The notes under the pieces were generated by a model. That model was given only the letters and a program-made list of their open reading frames with translations. It had not been told where the DNA came from and searched no databases. This document shows positions 13,717 to 27,402 of a stretch of 64,000 nt of DNA, piece by piece. Source of the DNA: Vespula vulgaris (taxonomy: Eukaryota > Arthropoda > Insecta > Hymenoptera > Vespidae); assembly GCF_905475345.1 (NCBI RefSeq), contig NC_066602.1, forward strand, positions 2,151,314-2,215,313. The letters are read 5' to 3'. Positions within the stretch are counted from its first letter, which is position 1. The number at the start of each line of letters is the position of its first letter. The position numbers and the translations under genes are program-made.

Positions 13717-14685
13717 CATTTTCGTTCTCCTATATAACGGTACGATACATTTATTATCAACTAATTCACATATATATTCCATTAAATCTAATAAAAATGA
13801 ATACGCAACCACCCGAGAAAATATTTCAAACAATATTTTCATTATATCTTCATTAAATTTTAATCGTTCCTTCTCGATATATAATAACACTTCTTCGTTT
13901 AATGCTATACTTTTGTATCAAAGAAATAAAAATTACAAGGATGGATCGCCATCGATCAGAACTTCTTTCTAGCTAAAGATAAAAAAAAGAAAAAAGAAAT
14001 ATTCAGATACAAATCGGTATATTACAATAACAAAAAGTATTTCTGCGGAATTATAAAAATCCTAGCACGTCCTTTGAAAGTGTCTTGATGGACAGCGTAA
14101 GAGCGAATGTGCTTATCTCTAGCGTACAGTAAAACGAACGCGTTGCTTTTCGTAGATATGTAACGTCGCAACGATGAGAGAGAAAGAGAAGGAAGGTTGT
14201 ATGTTAACGATTCGCAAGAGGCCGAGCGTGTTTGTTGCGCGATAACGCGTGGACTTGGCGAACGTGTCGGAGAGAAGGACGATGATAACAGAAAATACGA
14301 GATTTTTTCGTTCTCCCTGTCTCTATCTCTCTCACTTTCAACTTTTCGTATGTTCGTGGATAATCACAGTCCTTTTCAAGCTTCCTCCAGCATGGCTAAA
14401 TTTAATCTTGCTAATGTTTCTAGCGTATCAGATTCATTTTTTTCATCTTTTGTTTAATTTCTAGCTTGAGATTTGAAAAAAAGAGAGAAAGAGAGAGAGA
14501 AAGAGGTGACTTGTTCACGACAATTTCTTGCCTCGCAATTCCAAAGCAATTCGTAGTTTTCCAATCAGAAGAGGCGGAAGACGTGCATGGTCATTTTCCG
14601 TCGAGTACGCGACTTGCATTGTGTTCAATGAAACCGGAAATGGTCGATTTACGGAGACCCACTTCGTGATAGAAAACGAAAGAAG

Positions 14686-14724
<39 letters not shown>

Positions 14725-15450
14725 GAAAAGGAGATGCAGAAGAAAGAGATAAAAACTTATGCAATCTCTCTCTCTCTTTCATTTTCTTCGATAGAGATAT
14801 TGCTTCTATTGTTCTTTTAATAGCTAAAATCAAAGTTTCTCTTGGCGAAGCTAGAAAACATGTCAGCTAATTTTATCTTTTCTTTTTCTTTCTTTCTTTC
14901 TTTCTTTCTTTCTCTTTATTTTGTAATCGAATCTAATAATGAATTCTTATCGTGTTTGCTGTGAGAATAGAGGTTAGTCTCGTATTTTTACATTTTTATT
15001 CTATCATTCGACTAGAAAATTGTTTGTAGCTCCGCTAAAATTTTATTACACAGCATCAGATACTAATACGCGTGTCCCTTTTTCCTTTGATGATACATAT
15101 GTAATTTCTATTATATACTAAATACACGATAATGTATGCACACACATACATACAAATACATATAAATACGCAAACACGCATGCATCCTTTCTAGCACACG
15201 TTATTGTACGTTATGAGCATGTTTATGCCAGCCTTTTTGTTTTATTGTGCAACCTGGAACATGGGATATAGCGGAGCTTAATGAAAGCCGAGCGCGTTCT
15301 GTAGAGCTCGTGGAAAGCACGCTAACTAAACGGTTAAAATAGCATGACCGTTAACGTAGTCATGGAACGTTGATGAATTCGGAGTCCAATTCGGTTGCGA
15401 TATGAACAACAACGTTGAAACATCAACTTCTTCATTAACGAGAGAGTCTT
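13141..15450. repeat. Non-coding with microsatellites
   Basis: (GA)n at 13265-13282 and 14693-14718, (TA)n at 13674-13714 and (TTTC)n at 14885-14912. The region 15200-15420 is complex and non-repetitive without an open frame; it could be conserved regulatory DNA. Confidence 0.55.
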
Positions 15451-16080
15451 TAGGAATAACGTTAGACTATCGTCATTGAGAATAATTAACTAACTCCAAC
15501 TACACATTTTTTTTTTGCGTTCGAACGAACACTTTTACGACGAGGATATTATATATTCGATAAATCTTAATCTTTGGATACGAACTAAGAATTAATTTCG
15601 TAAGAACGAAAAAGTGAATTGAGACATACGAGATGTAACTTTTTAAGATATTTTCGTGTATCTATTATCCAACGCTTTTAGCGAAAACTCGATTCTACAT
15701 CGTTTATTAAAAAGAAAAACGAAAAAATAGAAATATTAGAGTTAGTTATACTAGTTAGGAATAACTTTAGATAAATATCATTGAGAGCAATTAATTAACT
15801 CCAACTACACATTTTTTTTTGCGTTCGAACGAACACTTTTACGACGAGGATATTATATATTCGATAAATCTTAATCTTTGGATACGAACTAAGAATTAAT
15901 TTCGTAAGAACGAAAAAGTGAATTGAGACATACGAGATGTAACTTTTAAAGATATTTTCGTGTATCTATTATCCAACGCTTTTAGCGAAAACTCGATTCT
16001 ACATCGTTCTCACGTGTTTTCGTTTATTAGAGGTAAGAAAAAAAGGAAGAAAAAAAAAAGTGTTGGAGTTAGCTATACTA
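15451..16080. repeat. Tandem duplication, about 305-bp unit, near-identical
   Basis: Copy 1 starts at TAGGAATAAC 15451, copy 2 at 15756. Shared without change over long runs: ACTCCAACTACACATTTT, GCGTTCGAACGAACACTTTT, ACGACGAGGATATTATATAT, TCTTTGGATACGAACTAAG, TTATCCAACGCTTTTAGCG. Copy 2 has a short insertion (CTCACGTGTTTT) near 16009. No coding frame spans it. Confidence 0.9.
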
Positions 16081-17833
16081 TTTAACTAAAGGAGAAAGAA
16101 TCCAATTAAGACAAGCTTCGTTAGTCACGTAGACATTCGCCGTTTCGAGTTTCCACTCAAAGATAATGCTCAAACTCTCTCTCTCTCTCTCTCTCTATTT
16201 TTTTGTTTTTCTCTAGTTTCCTTATTTAAAAAAAAAAAAAAAGAAAAACAAAGAAAAAAGTAGATTTTAATTTCATCTACTGCAGAGCTCATAATGCGGT
16301 CCTTAATGATCCATAAAAAAGTTGCCGCTACGATCAGCTTACTTCACGGATCATGATCATTAGCTCATCGAGAGTATTATCGCGAGAAAAGAAAAACTTT
16401 TCCCTTGCAATACTCCCTTTATTTTCGATAAAATGTTTTCGAAAGTTGTATTTTTGGAGTAAGAGATTCTCATCGAAAAACTTTCCAACAATGGTGACGA
16501 TCACTTTTTTCTCCTCAAATTTTTCTACTTGATTTTTATCAAACTGTTGTACGAGACGATTCGACTTTATGGAAAAAAGAAAAAAAAGAGAGAAAGAGAA
16601 AAGAAAAAAAATTGAGAGAACGTTGCGAAGAGAGCTTTATATATTTATAATAACAGGAAAACAAAATGTGTCCCTCCAAGCTTCGATGTTTCTTTCTCTT
16701 TCTTATTTCTCTTCATCGAAATATTACATGAGATTTTCAAGATTCGCGAAAAAAGAATCGGAATAAAATAAACCGAGAGAGAGAGAGAGAGAGAGAGAGC
16801 CAAAGATAAAGAAGTAAAAAGAAAATAGAAACATCGTTTATTTTCTTAAATATTAAAAAAAAAATCCTGATACTGAAAGGAGATAAAAAATTATATACTA
16901 AAAGACGAACGAAGGATAAGGGAATAAAAACAAGGAAAGAAAAAAGTATAATTTTTAGAATTAGTACGATGAAATATAAAGAGAGAAAGATAAAGAGATC
17001 GAAGAGGAGAGAATTCGATTGGAATAATAAAAACAAAAGAAAAAAGAAAAAAGAAAAAAGAAAAAAGAAAAAGAAGAAAAAAGAGAGAAGAGAGAAGAGA
17101 AGAGAAAAGAATAGGAGACACATCAAATAATCGCGAGAAGATTAGACCAGACTGTCTTACAAGTTGGATTAGTCGATGTTTAGCGGGCACGTGCTTTGAT
17201 TTCGAAGCTTCCTCCGGAGGCAACGTCGAATGGAAATGGAGATTAGATCGAAACATGGATGGAATTGGGTGAGGTAGCTAGAGGATAGATTCTCGATGCT
17301 AAAACATCAGAATGTTAGAGAGAGAGAGAGAGAGAGAGTCAAAGAGAGAATGAAATAAAGAAAAAGAAAATAATGAGGACGATTCGAAGGTAATTCAACA
17401 TTCACAAAATAACTATTTTACATCAACGAAAATAATTTCGTAAGGATGTAAAAGTGTTCTGAGAAGTATCAATTCCTTTACAGAGAAAGATCGATAAAGT
17501 CGAATAACATCGTGCTTTGATCTTGAAGAACATGAAGAAGCATCATCTATAGGAACGTCTTTCTCTTCCTTTTCTTTTTATCCGACGCGAAATAAAAATG
17601 CAAGCTGCGTGGAATTTCACGCGGCAATAAAAGTGATCTACATTTTGATCGAGCCGAGCCGAAGCCTTTGACCTTCGGTAGTGTTGCATGTTAAGGACAA
17701 AAAATGGAGATAGAGGAAAAGTAATAAAAGAAAAAAAGGAAATGACAAAAAGGAAGGAAACGAAAGAGAAGGAAGAAAATTGGTAGAGCTAACGAAAAGA
17801 AAGAAGATGTTAGAGGATAGATAAGAGAGAGAG

Positions 17834-17870
<37 letters not shown>

Positions 17871-18629
17871 GAATAGATCGAGAACATAGAGAGTTGAATG
17901 GCGATCATAGTGAAGCTAGAAACGCATCGGCCGAGTTTGCGTATCCAATCATCTGGCTACTCCTGGTTGATAATGCGTGGTCTCCCTTTGACTATCTCTC
18001 GATACTACTGTTGCAATTTTACTATTCCTCTTTTCATCGTTTGTTCCTCTCTCTCTCTCTCTTGTTTATCTTTTTTTCCCTTCTATTTTTTTCCGAACAT
18101 AACTATAACTTTTGAAAGATAGGAAATTTTTGTTCAGTTCAAGTTAACGCGGTACGATCAAGTTTTCTGAACGTATTCGATTAATTATTATTTGATTAAT
18201 CGAAAAAATAGTCCGGAGAAAAGAATCATCAATGTACTAAGCTTTTAGTGAATATTATAATCTAAATAATATTATTTTGTAATATTATAATTGTAATGAT
18301 TGTAATTTATTGAATATTGTAATCATTATTGAAAATAGTCGGAGTAATTAGATTGATAATCAGAATTAGATTATAAAGAGATTAATGGAGATGATTATGA
18401 TAATGATTGTTACATAGGAGTTATTTTATAACTCGTGTTAAGATCGTGTGGATGGTATTGTATATATACATACATAATATGCAATTATAAAAATGAAAAA
18501 GGAAAAGTATATATATGATTATCCAAAATGAAAAATCAAAGTACTTGGATATCCATTTGCACTCACGAGTACAATGTCGCTGCAAGTCACAGACGTTCAT
18601 ACAATATTTAACTAGTGTGACTCTATTTT
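16081..18629. repeat. Purine-rich non-coding DNA
   Basis: (CT)n at 16177-16195, (GA)n at 16774-16799, 17316-17338 and 17839-17866, and AAAAAG repeats at 17038-17105. Long purine runs on one strand create T/F/S-rich frames on the other; none is a gene. Confidence 0.6.
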
Positions 18630-18850
18630 TGTAACTAAAAATCTACTTCAAGAAAAGACTCTACTTTACTCTAAAACTTTAAAATGCAGGGACTTGACTT
18701 TAATTTAAAAAGGAAAAACGCAAGGACTCGGCTTTAATTTAAAGAAGAAAATGCAATGACTCGACTTTAATTTCAAAAGAGAAATGCAATGATTAGACTT
18801 TAATTTAAAATGATAAGGAAAAGCATTAGACTTTAATTAAAAAAAAAAGT
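18630..18850. repeat. Minisatellite, about 36-bp unit
   Basis: Four to five clear units of the form ATGCAATGACTCGACTTTAA TTTAAAA occur between about 18683 and 18842, with degraded units before them (ACTCTACTTTACTC) and after a TA tract at 18915-18990 (GGCTCGATTTTGTTTTAAG). Confidence 0.75.
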
Positions 18851-18999
18851 GTATATATATATATATATATATATATACAAAGAATTCGACCATACATCGA
18901 AGTGAAAAATTGATTCTACTTTAAAAAAAAAAAAACTTAATGGCTCGATTTTGTTTTAAGAAAAATATTGCAAAGACTCTATTAATTAATTAAATCGCA

Positions 19000-19424
19000 A
19001 AGATCTTAATTTTTCACGAATATGAGTGCGGAACTAACAAGTAAAGATGGAATGGTCCATCATCTTTATCTAGGATCAAACTACTACTAATACATTACTA
19101 GAAGCACAACGTGGTAAAAGGGTAAATAGGATTTTGATAAGACCACAAGCCATTAACGAAGGGTTCGACATGCTGACCACCTTTGAAAAATGACTTGTAG
19201 TCTATAGTTGCCCTTTTGACCTATAGTTTGTGAAGGTCTCTTCGGTATATAGTCTCTTCTTGTTTCGTGTTCTAATTACTGTATTGAAACATTCCTTATG
19301 TGCGATGTAAAATAAAAATTATTTATTATATATGACAGTATATATATATAGTAACGCTATCATGCAATCAATCGATCTTTCAATCATTAATTTGCATAAA
19401 AACGCGTCCAATGTAAGTATCCAT

Positions 19425-19476
<52 letters not shown>

Positions 19477-20347
19477 AATAATATATATATAGTAATAGTA
19501 ATACATATATAGTATTAATAATATATATGTAGTATTAGTAATATAAACATAGTAATAGTAATATATATACGTATATATACATGTGTATATATATATATAT
19601 ATATAGAATTAGTAATGCGTGTATGTGTTTATTATCAATGTGTGCGTGTATGTATATGAGTAAATGCATGTACCTCTATACTACTAAAAACTTCGTACTT
19701 TGTTCCTATTAATCGCATAATTCGAAAAGGAATCAAAGAGAAAAAAAAAAAGGAAAAAGAAATAGAAAAAAAATTACAAAAAAAAATGTCAAATGAATAA
19801 AAATGACTTGTCATCATCTACGCGACGATACTATATATATATATGTATATATGTATTAAATAACTTAGCAGGTAGATTGGATGCAAAACTTGTGTGGGAA
19901 CGTGTGGTATGTGTATAATCCTTTTATAAAAATTTCACGCATCAAAAAACTATCATTCGAAATAATCCATCCACAAAAATTGACATGCTGCAGTGGATTA
20001 ATACTATAAGAATGAAATCATCCCTAATTTAAACCGATTTAATCCCAACTTGATCTCACTTTATGCTACAAGACTCAAACTAGGTGTATTCGTTTTAATT
20101 AACGCACGCAATAATTGAAAGTTAAGGGAGGAGCGGTTGAGAAGTAAAAAATATATTCGCTTTTTTTTTTTTTTTTTTTTTAATCACTTAACCTAACGAA
20201 CGATTTTTTTTCTAAATTGTATAACCACTGATGTATGGTAAAACTCGCGAATGAATGGCATCTTCAAACTGCATTGACGAATCCCAACACGTATTCTAAA
20301 CTGAATTTTCTACTCTAGCTGGATGTATCTCGATTTTTTAGTGATTT

Positions 20348-20383
<36 letters not shown>

Positions 20384-21289
20384 TTAATGAAGATAAAAAT
20401 AATAAAAAATAAAAATAAAAGATTCGTATATAAATATTTAAACTAGCATGCGGTCAATCAATGGATTCGAAGTATTCACGTGTACATTTACACAGCTGCA
20501 TTTAATCGAATTCTCCAAAAGATAATAATATTCAATTTAATCGACGAAACTATTATGAATTAAGATTAACTTAGAAACTTTGTATTTAGAAAATGACAAA
20601 GGTCTCTACAAAAAGTGAAAATTACGACAATTGTAATATTTTCATTTTATATATACAAGTATATTCTATTTCCAGATAAAATATTCTAAGAATCACGAAA
20701 TGTATATTACGAATAATATATTTGTAAGTAATTATTAAACAACTTCAAAATCTTTTGCCGAGTTCCAAAGATATGAAGTGTATCTAATGTTCTTATTAAG
20801 GAGTTATTAAGTGTTCTTATTAATAGTTTTTTCGAGCTGTTGATATATCACTGATATATATTATATTAGAAAGCATCTAACCAGGGCATCTCTAACATTC
20901 TAACTCAATCACGTTTCTAACTTGCATGCTAATATGAGTACAATTTGTTATAATCGACTATCAAGGTTAATGATTATTATATGTATGACTAAAGTAAAAA
21001 TATTAGTACATATTTTTGTATATATGTACGTACCAATAATATACGAGTGTTTAAAAAATTTGCTAATTCTACTATGCAAAACGATATTGATATAATAATC
21101 TATTAAATATATAAGATATTTATTTATTTAAGTTATCACGAAACGATATACAATGCATTGTTGAAAATGCAAGTGCAAGGTACATCGTGCGATCACTAGC
21201 ACAGTGACAATTAAATTAGAAAAGAAATTTTTATTTGATTGTTTTTAGAAACACTAATTATTTTTCATCTATACGAGTAACACCTCGTA
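19000..21289. repeat. AT-rich non-coding DNA
   Basis: (CA)n at 19432-19472, TA/TAG microsatellites at 19480-19610, poly-T at 20161-20181 and (TTTA)n at 20347-20382. No gene seen. Confidence 0.6.
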
Positions 21290-21690
21290 AAAAAATCAGG
21301 TAATTCGAAAGTTTAAGTATGTAAGTTTTTATTCATTATTTTAAGTATGTAAGTTTAACATTAAAATATAAAAAAAAAAGAAAGAAAAAAACAAAATCTT
21401 TCAATTAAGAAAATTTTTTCTCCGATCTCTTTCATTTTTTTTTTATTTACAAAAAATCAGATAATTCCGAAACCTAATTAATTGTTTTACATATGTACAT
21501 TTAATATTAAAATACAAAAAAAAAGAAAAAAAAAGGAAATCTTTCTCTTAATTAAGAACATTCTTTTTTTTTTTTTTTATTTTCTCTTCTTCATTTTTTT
21601 TCACGAAAGATCAGAATAATTCAGATACTTAATGGTTTCATCGAATATAAGATTTATATTAAAATAGAAAATACGACGTTTATCTATAAT
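21290..21690. repeat. Diverged tandem repeat, about 165-bp unit, ~2.5 copies
   Basis: Three times AAAATCAG(G)TAATTC is followed by TTAA(T)ATTAAAATA, an A-rich run, AAATCTTTC, TTAATTAAGAA and a T-rich run. Confidence 0.65.
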
Positions 21691-21699
21691 TTTCTAATC

Positions 21700-22742
21700 A
21701 CAATTGATAAACAATTATATTATTTTATTAAAACACAAATGTAGCATATTTCGTGAGACTATTATTATTTCTTTAATGTGATTATATACAAGACAGTTTA
21801 TGAAATTTTTAACGAAACGATGACGATGATGATAATAATGATGATGATTAGCGTATATAAATCATTCAACAACTCGTGATAAGAGTAAAAAGTTGTAAAA
21901 ATAGTTTCATAACTCTATGTTAACGATATATCGAAGTGTATGACAATTAAATAGATTAGATAAACGTAAGCGATGCATGTAACATAGATCATATTACATA
22001 CTTTTTTTTTTATTCTCAACAAACACGAAGTGTATATATTAACAAAAATTCATTGTAAAAATTCATTGTAAATAAAAATCAAATAATTCGATTCGATGAG
22101 ACAAAACAATTTTAAGTATAGAACGAAGGGTAGAAGAAAATATGTGATAGTTGTTATCGAATATATCAAAATTCACAAATTAGTCGAATATAATGAATAA
22201 TATTAATTATTAATATAGAAATTATAGAAAATATTAAGTATATTTATGTGAGTGTGTGTGTGTGTACACATTTATTATATTTATTATATATATATTATTA
22301 TATTATATATATATTATTATATTATATATATAACGTGATCTATATACTTAATATATAAATTAACTAATGAAATTATTAAACCATAAATAATTAAAAAACG
22401 TAAATGAAAAATTAAACGAATCGAAAAACTAACCTAACAGGAGCACATTTGAACACGTCTAGACAACTACGTAGAATAATGATAACTACGTGAACGAAAG
22501 TAAGTAGTAGGGAAGAATAAGAAAAACCACGTCAAGGACGATCTATCAATGATCCTTTGTTTCTACACGAGTTTTTCTTAAGTTCTTCGAATTTTGTTGT
22601 TCGCTGGAAACTCGTTGTCTAGAATGCTTTGTTATTTGATCGGAGAACTCTAAAGTTGTTTATATTTATATCGTAATGTTATCTTTCTTTATTAAGAAGC
22701 TCGCTCTATTAGTATTAAGAACTTCTAAACAGATAGACTTAC
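21700..22742. other. AT-rich non-coding DNA
   Basis: GATGAT-type repeats at 21820-21850, (TG)n at 22253-22265 and ATTATATTATATAT repeats at 22275-22331. It would lie downstream of the tentative minus-strand transcript, but I could not find a further exon with confidence. Confidence 0.4.
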
Positions 22743-22831
22743 GTGTGCCTGCAGGATGGTAACGTCTTAAATATTATTCTTAGCGAATTGTGTAGTTTTC
22801 TCACTGCGTAATTTGTAGGCTTCTTGAAAAG
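22743..22831 (-). other. Candidate spliced exon, minus strand (89 nt)
   Basis: On the minus strand the sequence has ATTTTTCAG before 22831 and a strong GTAAGT donor after 22743. One frame is open throughout (LFKKPTNYAVRKLHNSLRII...), another reads FQEAYKLRSEKTTQFAKNNI and then stops. It would be exon 2 of the transcript started at about 23.4 kb. I recognise no protein; it may be untranslated. Confidence 0.25.
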
Positions 22832-23149
22832 CTGAAAAATGTTAGATCGATATTAATATAATATAAAAGAAATTAGGTACGTATGTGTATGTGTGTACTA
22901 TATAATATATATGATATAATATGTGTGTGTGTGTGTATTTATGTGTAGTATAAAAAAATATATATAACAATATATATATAATATATATATGATGTATGAT
23001 GTATGTATGTATGTATGTAGGTATGTATGTATGTATGTATACGTATTTATGTATATATATGAAAACGATATATACACATAAACGAAATACATGGAATACG
23101 ATTAATTAATGCGTAGATTATTAATTATAAGATGGTTAAAAGACGAGAA
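22832..23149. repeat. TA/TG/TATG microsatellites
   Basis: (TG)n at 22921-22936, TA tracts at 22960-22990 and (TATG)n at 23001-23042. They lie in the presumed first intron of the minus-strand transcript. Confidence 0.7.
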
Positions 23150-23860
23150 AAGTATCGATATCGAGAAAAATTGTAGAAATAAGTATGACGTCATAGCTCC
23201 ATGAAAGAAGCCAAAAAGCCGATTTTATTTTTGCGAGTATCATTTCAATGCGAAGAAAGCACGATTTGCGAACATTCACACGTGGAAATCGCGTTTTCAC
23301 CAATCGATTGATATATAAAATGAGCGTCTACCTTAGAGAATATATATTAATTACCTGCAAGTAACGAGACGACAAATCCTTCGTCAGTACACTACCACAG
23401 AGAAGTTCAAAATGGCTTAGTCATTAGCAGAAAGGACATCAGAGAAGGCCCCTGCGCATGCGCAAATGAGCCATTTGCACAATGGCCACTCACAAAGCTC
23501 GTAATTTTTCGATTTATTATACGAAAATATCGAAACAATAAAAATATGATATACGAATTAAAAAATTGTCGAGACAAATACTTTATTAGTTCAAACTACG
23601 ATAATTAATCATTATGAGCCGATACTTATAGAAAGAAAGCTGAAAAACGTGAAAATAAGTAGAAGAAAAAAGTGTTGTGTAAGACTATTTTCTACACGAA
23701 TATCTTTTATTTTCGACGACGTTAGGACTCGTTAACAATGTCACTTGGAAATCATTTATTTGAGAACAGATTGGTATATTGGAAGATGCTGTATGTTAAA
23801 AAGTATATACGTATTAATTACCTGTAATTAACGTTGTAACGAAGTTTCGTTAAGATCTTT
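23150..23860 (-). repeat. Inverted duplication, - copy, promoter-like
   Basis: Reverse complement counterpart of 46540-47240. It has the NRF1-like palindrome (CTGCGCATGCGCA at 23453-23464), CAAAATGGC (23408-23416, a YY1-like box on this strand), a donor-like end GTTACTTGCAG|GTAAT with the last exon base at 23355, and TATGACGTCATA near 23185-23197. A second CTAATTACAG-type donor occurs on this strand at about 23826. The two copies are about 23 kb apart and flank the receptor array. Confidence 0.75.
23355..23466 (-). promoter_or_regulatory. Candidate promoter and first exon, minus strand
   Basis: Same motif order as 46925-47031 read on the minus strand: GCGCATGCGC palindrome, then GCCATTTTG, then a donor CAG|GTAATT. 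A plausible downstream exon on this strand lies at 22743-22831. Confidence 0.38.
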
Positions 23861-25474
23861 GACATACAAAAAGAGCCTTGATTATTTGTACAGAAATTGA
23901 TGGACGTTATAGACACGATATTATATATAAATTAATTTCTTTTGCAAATATATTATAATTAATTATTTCGTATGAAATCTAAGAGACGAAAAACAGTGAA
24001 AAATTTTCTCGCTCGTTTATTCAAATACAATCACAAAACAGAGAAAGACACGCACACTAGTTTGTCGTCACACGTACGTAGCTTTCTTTCATCTTGACGA
24101 TGTTAGTCAAATCAGATATAATAATGTATACATTAAATAACAAGATAATCCATCTATATTTCTCTCTGTTGTGTACACGTCTATTGTAAATATTCTGAAA
24201 GGATAATAATTCGTATAATTTGTAACGATAAATATTTAGAAATAATTAATGAAGTATTTAAATAAGGTATTATGACTCGGAAGTAGTCGTCAATGTTCGT
24301 CCGATCTCTCGAAGAAGAGAAAGTTGCAGCAGTGAAACGTACGAGAGAAATGAATAAAATTTGATGAGAAGAAAGAAGATATTCGTTCAAATATTCGAAG
24401 ATTATTGATCTATATAAAGTGTAGTAAAGTGTATTAATGAATTTTATAACTTTGTGACGAATTCCTGATTACCTATTGCGAAGGTGACAACGTTTGTTTG
24501 CTTTTACACGGACACTGTATATATGAGTATATGCATATGAAACAACGATAGAAAGTGTTGTAGCGTTTGATTAAGTGTATGTATGTTTCATACTTGATAT
24601 ATATATATGTGTGTGTGAATTCTTAGAAAAGTCTTGCCTTCTCATTTCAAACGAGTTCGTAGATAATGTATTTTATTCGTTCTACAAAGAAACGACATAC
24701 GAAATATGGACAATATATTTCCTGTTATAGATTCATCGTAACAAAGCAGAAAAATCGTATAAGAATTCTCAGTATTTATAAAAAGAAAAGAAGAGACATC
24801 GTCGTGCCATCTCTCGAAATAATACCGACAGTTTGAACCTTACAAAATCGAAGAAACAGTTTAATTCCTGCTTCGATAGATTACGGACAGCATTTATATA
24901 CGATCTTCAATTTTCATTCGAATTTTTTTTACAAATGAGATTACAACTAATTACAAATTATTTCGAAGGTACGATAGAATTTTCTTTTTATTACGTATTT
25001 AACGTCGTGTTTAATTCGACGATCAAATTTTATCGTATACCGGTAATCGTAATAGAGGTTATAAATGTTACAATAATATTTAGGTTATGTCGCATCAAGT
25101 AATACGTAATAATGTAATAACAAAGATATAATTGATTATGATAGTTTTGATCGAATTATAATATGTTAATTCGTGACAGATTAATACATCTTGTAATATT
25201 CAGTTTCTTATTCTTTTTTTTTTTTTTTTTTTAGAAAAGAAAAAAGAAAAAAGAAATATATTACGTTCGTGTCTGCTAAATTGGCTATTTAGTTCCTTGC
25301 AAATTGGCTAATAAACTTGGCTAATGTCTCGAGCGGGTAATCTTATTTCTTTCTTCTCTTTATAAATCGACTTTTATGTCGTCGTTAGATTGTTTAACAT
25401 CGATCTAGTGATTCGATTTCATCTCAAATGTATATCATTTGTTTTCACAGACAAATCGTTCTATCCTAAAATTA
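23861..25474. other. AT-rich non-coding DNA
   Basis: Low-complexity sequence with short TA tracts (24598-24608) and a poly-T at 25216-25232. An open frame of 89 codons at 24833-25102 lacks an ATG start, splice signals and recognisable motifs. Nothing supported. Confidence 0.45.
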
Positions 25475-25864
25475 CTTAAAAACAAAGTGTTTGTTCTGTT
25501 CTTTTATTTATTTTTTTTTTACAAAAATGTAGATTTATTATTATTTTTTTTTACATTTTCATTGTTCTGCAACAACAAAAATAAAAAAGTATATATACAT
25601 GTATATAGATATATATATATATGTAAATATATTATATATACATACATGTATATATTTACAAGTACATGTTATTTAAAACAAATTTATTATATTACTTGAT
25701 TTTACTGAACTTGTATTATTAATTATATTAACTAAACTTCAAACTTATATTAATTATTTAAAAGAGTAAATTTAAAGTATTTGTACTGTTTCTACAAAAA
25801 TAAGCCTGTAGATCTATTGTTTTACACTTTGATTGTTTCATAACAATAACAAAAATTAAAAAAA

Positions 25865-25896
<32 letters not shown>

Positions 25897-26190
25897 GTGT
25901 TTACATCTACATGTTGTTTAAAACGAACATATTATATTACTTAATTTTACTAAATTCATATCAATTATATTAACTAAACTTCAAACTTACATTAATTACT
26001 TAAAACAAACAAAAATGTTTATTCCGTTTTTACAAAAATAAATAGATTTATTTTTTTACATTCTGATTGTTCAACCGCAAAAATAACAATATATACATAC
26101 ACATATACACACATATATAAATATTGATATGTAGACGTACACATCTACATGTACATATATATATTTACAGGTACACGTTATGCAAATATT
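25475..26190. repeat. Tandem repeat, about 275-bp unit, ~2.7 copies
   Basis: Each unit holds TACAAAAATA/GTAGATTTATT, TTTTACATT(T/C)TGATTGTT, AACAAAAATA, a TA/CA microsatellite, TACATGTTRTTTAAAACRA, TTATATTACTTRATTTTACT and TATTAACTAAACTTCAAACT. The copies differ mostly in their microsatellites. Confidence 0.8.
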
Positions 26191-27158
26191 AGAAGCGTGA
26201 AAAAGCGTAGTATCGTTCGTGTAATCGAGGTAGGCGAACCAACGAGGAAATCCATGGAAAGCTCGGGTCTATGTGCCGTGGACTAAAGCGATACCAGCGA
26301 TAAAAATTGTAATTAATCACTCGTTACGTGTCCTGAGCACGCGCTCGCTCGCTCGCTCGCTCGCTATGAGCATAAATTATCGTTGGCATGGCGATTTAAG
26401 CCGGCTTAATAGGTACTCGATAAAAAATGTGATCCCATTGCCTTCTCCTACTTTCGTTCAGTATCGAAAGTGAGAAAGAAAGAGGTAAGCTTTAATATTT
26501 ATTCAAAAATGATACATTAGACGTCACTATACATACATATATATATAAATATATTTTCTTTATTATAAAAATCTATGTACCTCACTATTTCTAATTAAAA
26601 ATCAACAATTGTTCTTTTTAATACACACTCGCAAACTACAACTGTATCGATCCGATCGATAAAAATTCTTTCGATCAGTTATGCAGCTATTTCATTCATT
26701 TCAAAGATGAACAATTTTCTATCGGTCAATTTTCAAAGAGTATGGAATCTCATGGAAAATACTATTAATTGAGATATTCAAATTCCGATTGGAAAGAGAT
26801 ACGTGGATAATTTTCCGTCTCATTGAAATTCCCGTAGCTGTGATTTTAAATCTGGTAGAGCTGTGTAAATGCTTGGAATCATGTGTGGAAAATGTCAATC
26901 TGTATTTACCGATTCGAATGCACTAGTTAACTTCTCTCTCTCTCTCTCTTTATATTTTCCAGAAGGTCGTGGTAAGCTCTATCTCTTTTAAATGTTCTCC
27001 ATTGAAATCTTCCATCGTCCCTGGGGAATACGAGTTGAATAATAATTCGAGAGTTTCGTCGTCGTCGTCGTCGTCGTCGTCGTCATCGTGGTTGTTCTCG
27101 TGTCAGTCGAGCAGTTTTGCATTTTAGAAGACTGCAAAGACGAGTTAGAAAGGGTTAG

Positions 27159-27210
<52 letters not shown>

Positions 27211-27362
27211 TGAGAGCGAAATAGAGATTTTTGCGAAAGTTTCGAGCGTTAAATCGTTTCTACGCTTTTTCGAGTTCCATCGTTTCACACCAACACATAG
27301 ATGATACCATCGGAACATCCAGTGTGCATCCAGCAACGTTACGAAGCTTGTAGAGAGAGAGA

Positions 27363-27402
<40 letters not shown>

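Noticed and set aside
13384..13890. Longest open frame in the window (168 codons, minus strand)
   Set aside because: It runs through a (TA)n tract read as IYIYIY, has no domain, and the opposite strand is open as well; a chance frame in AT-rich DNA.
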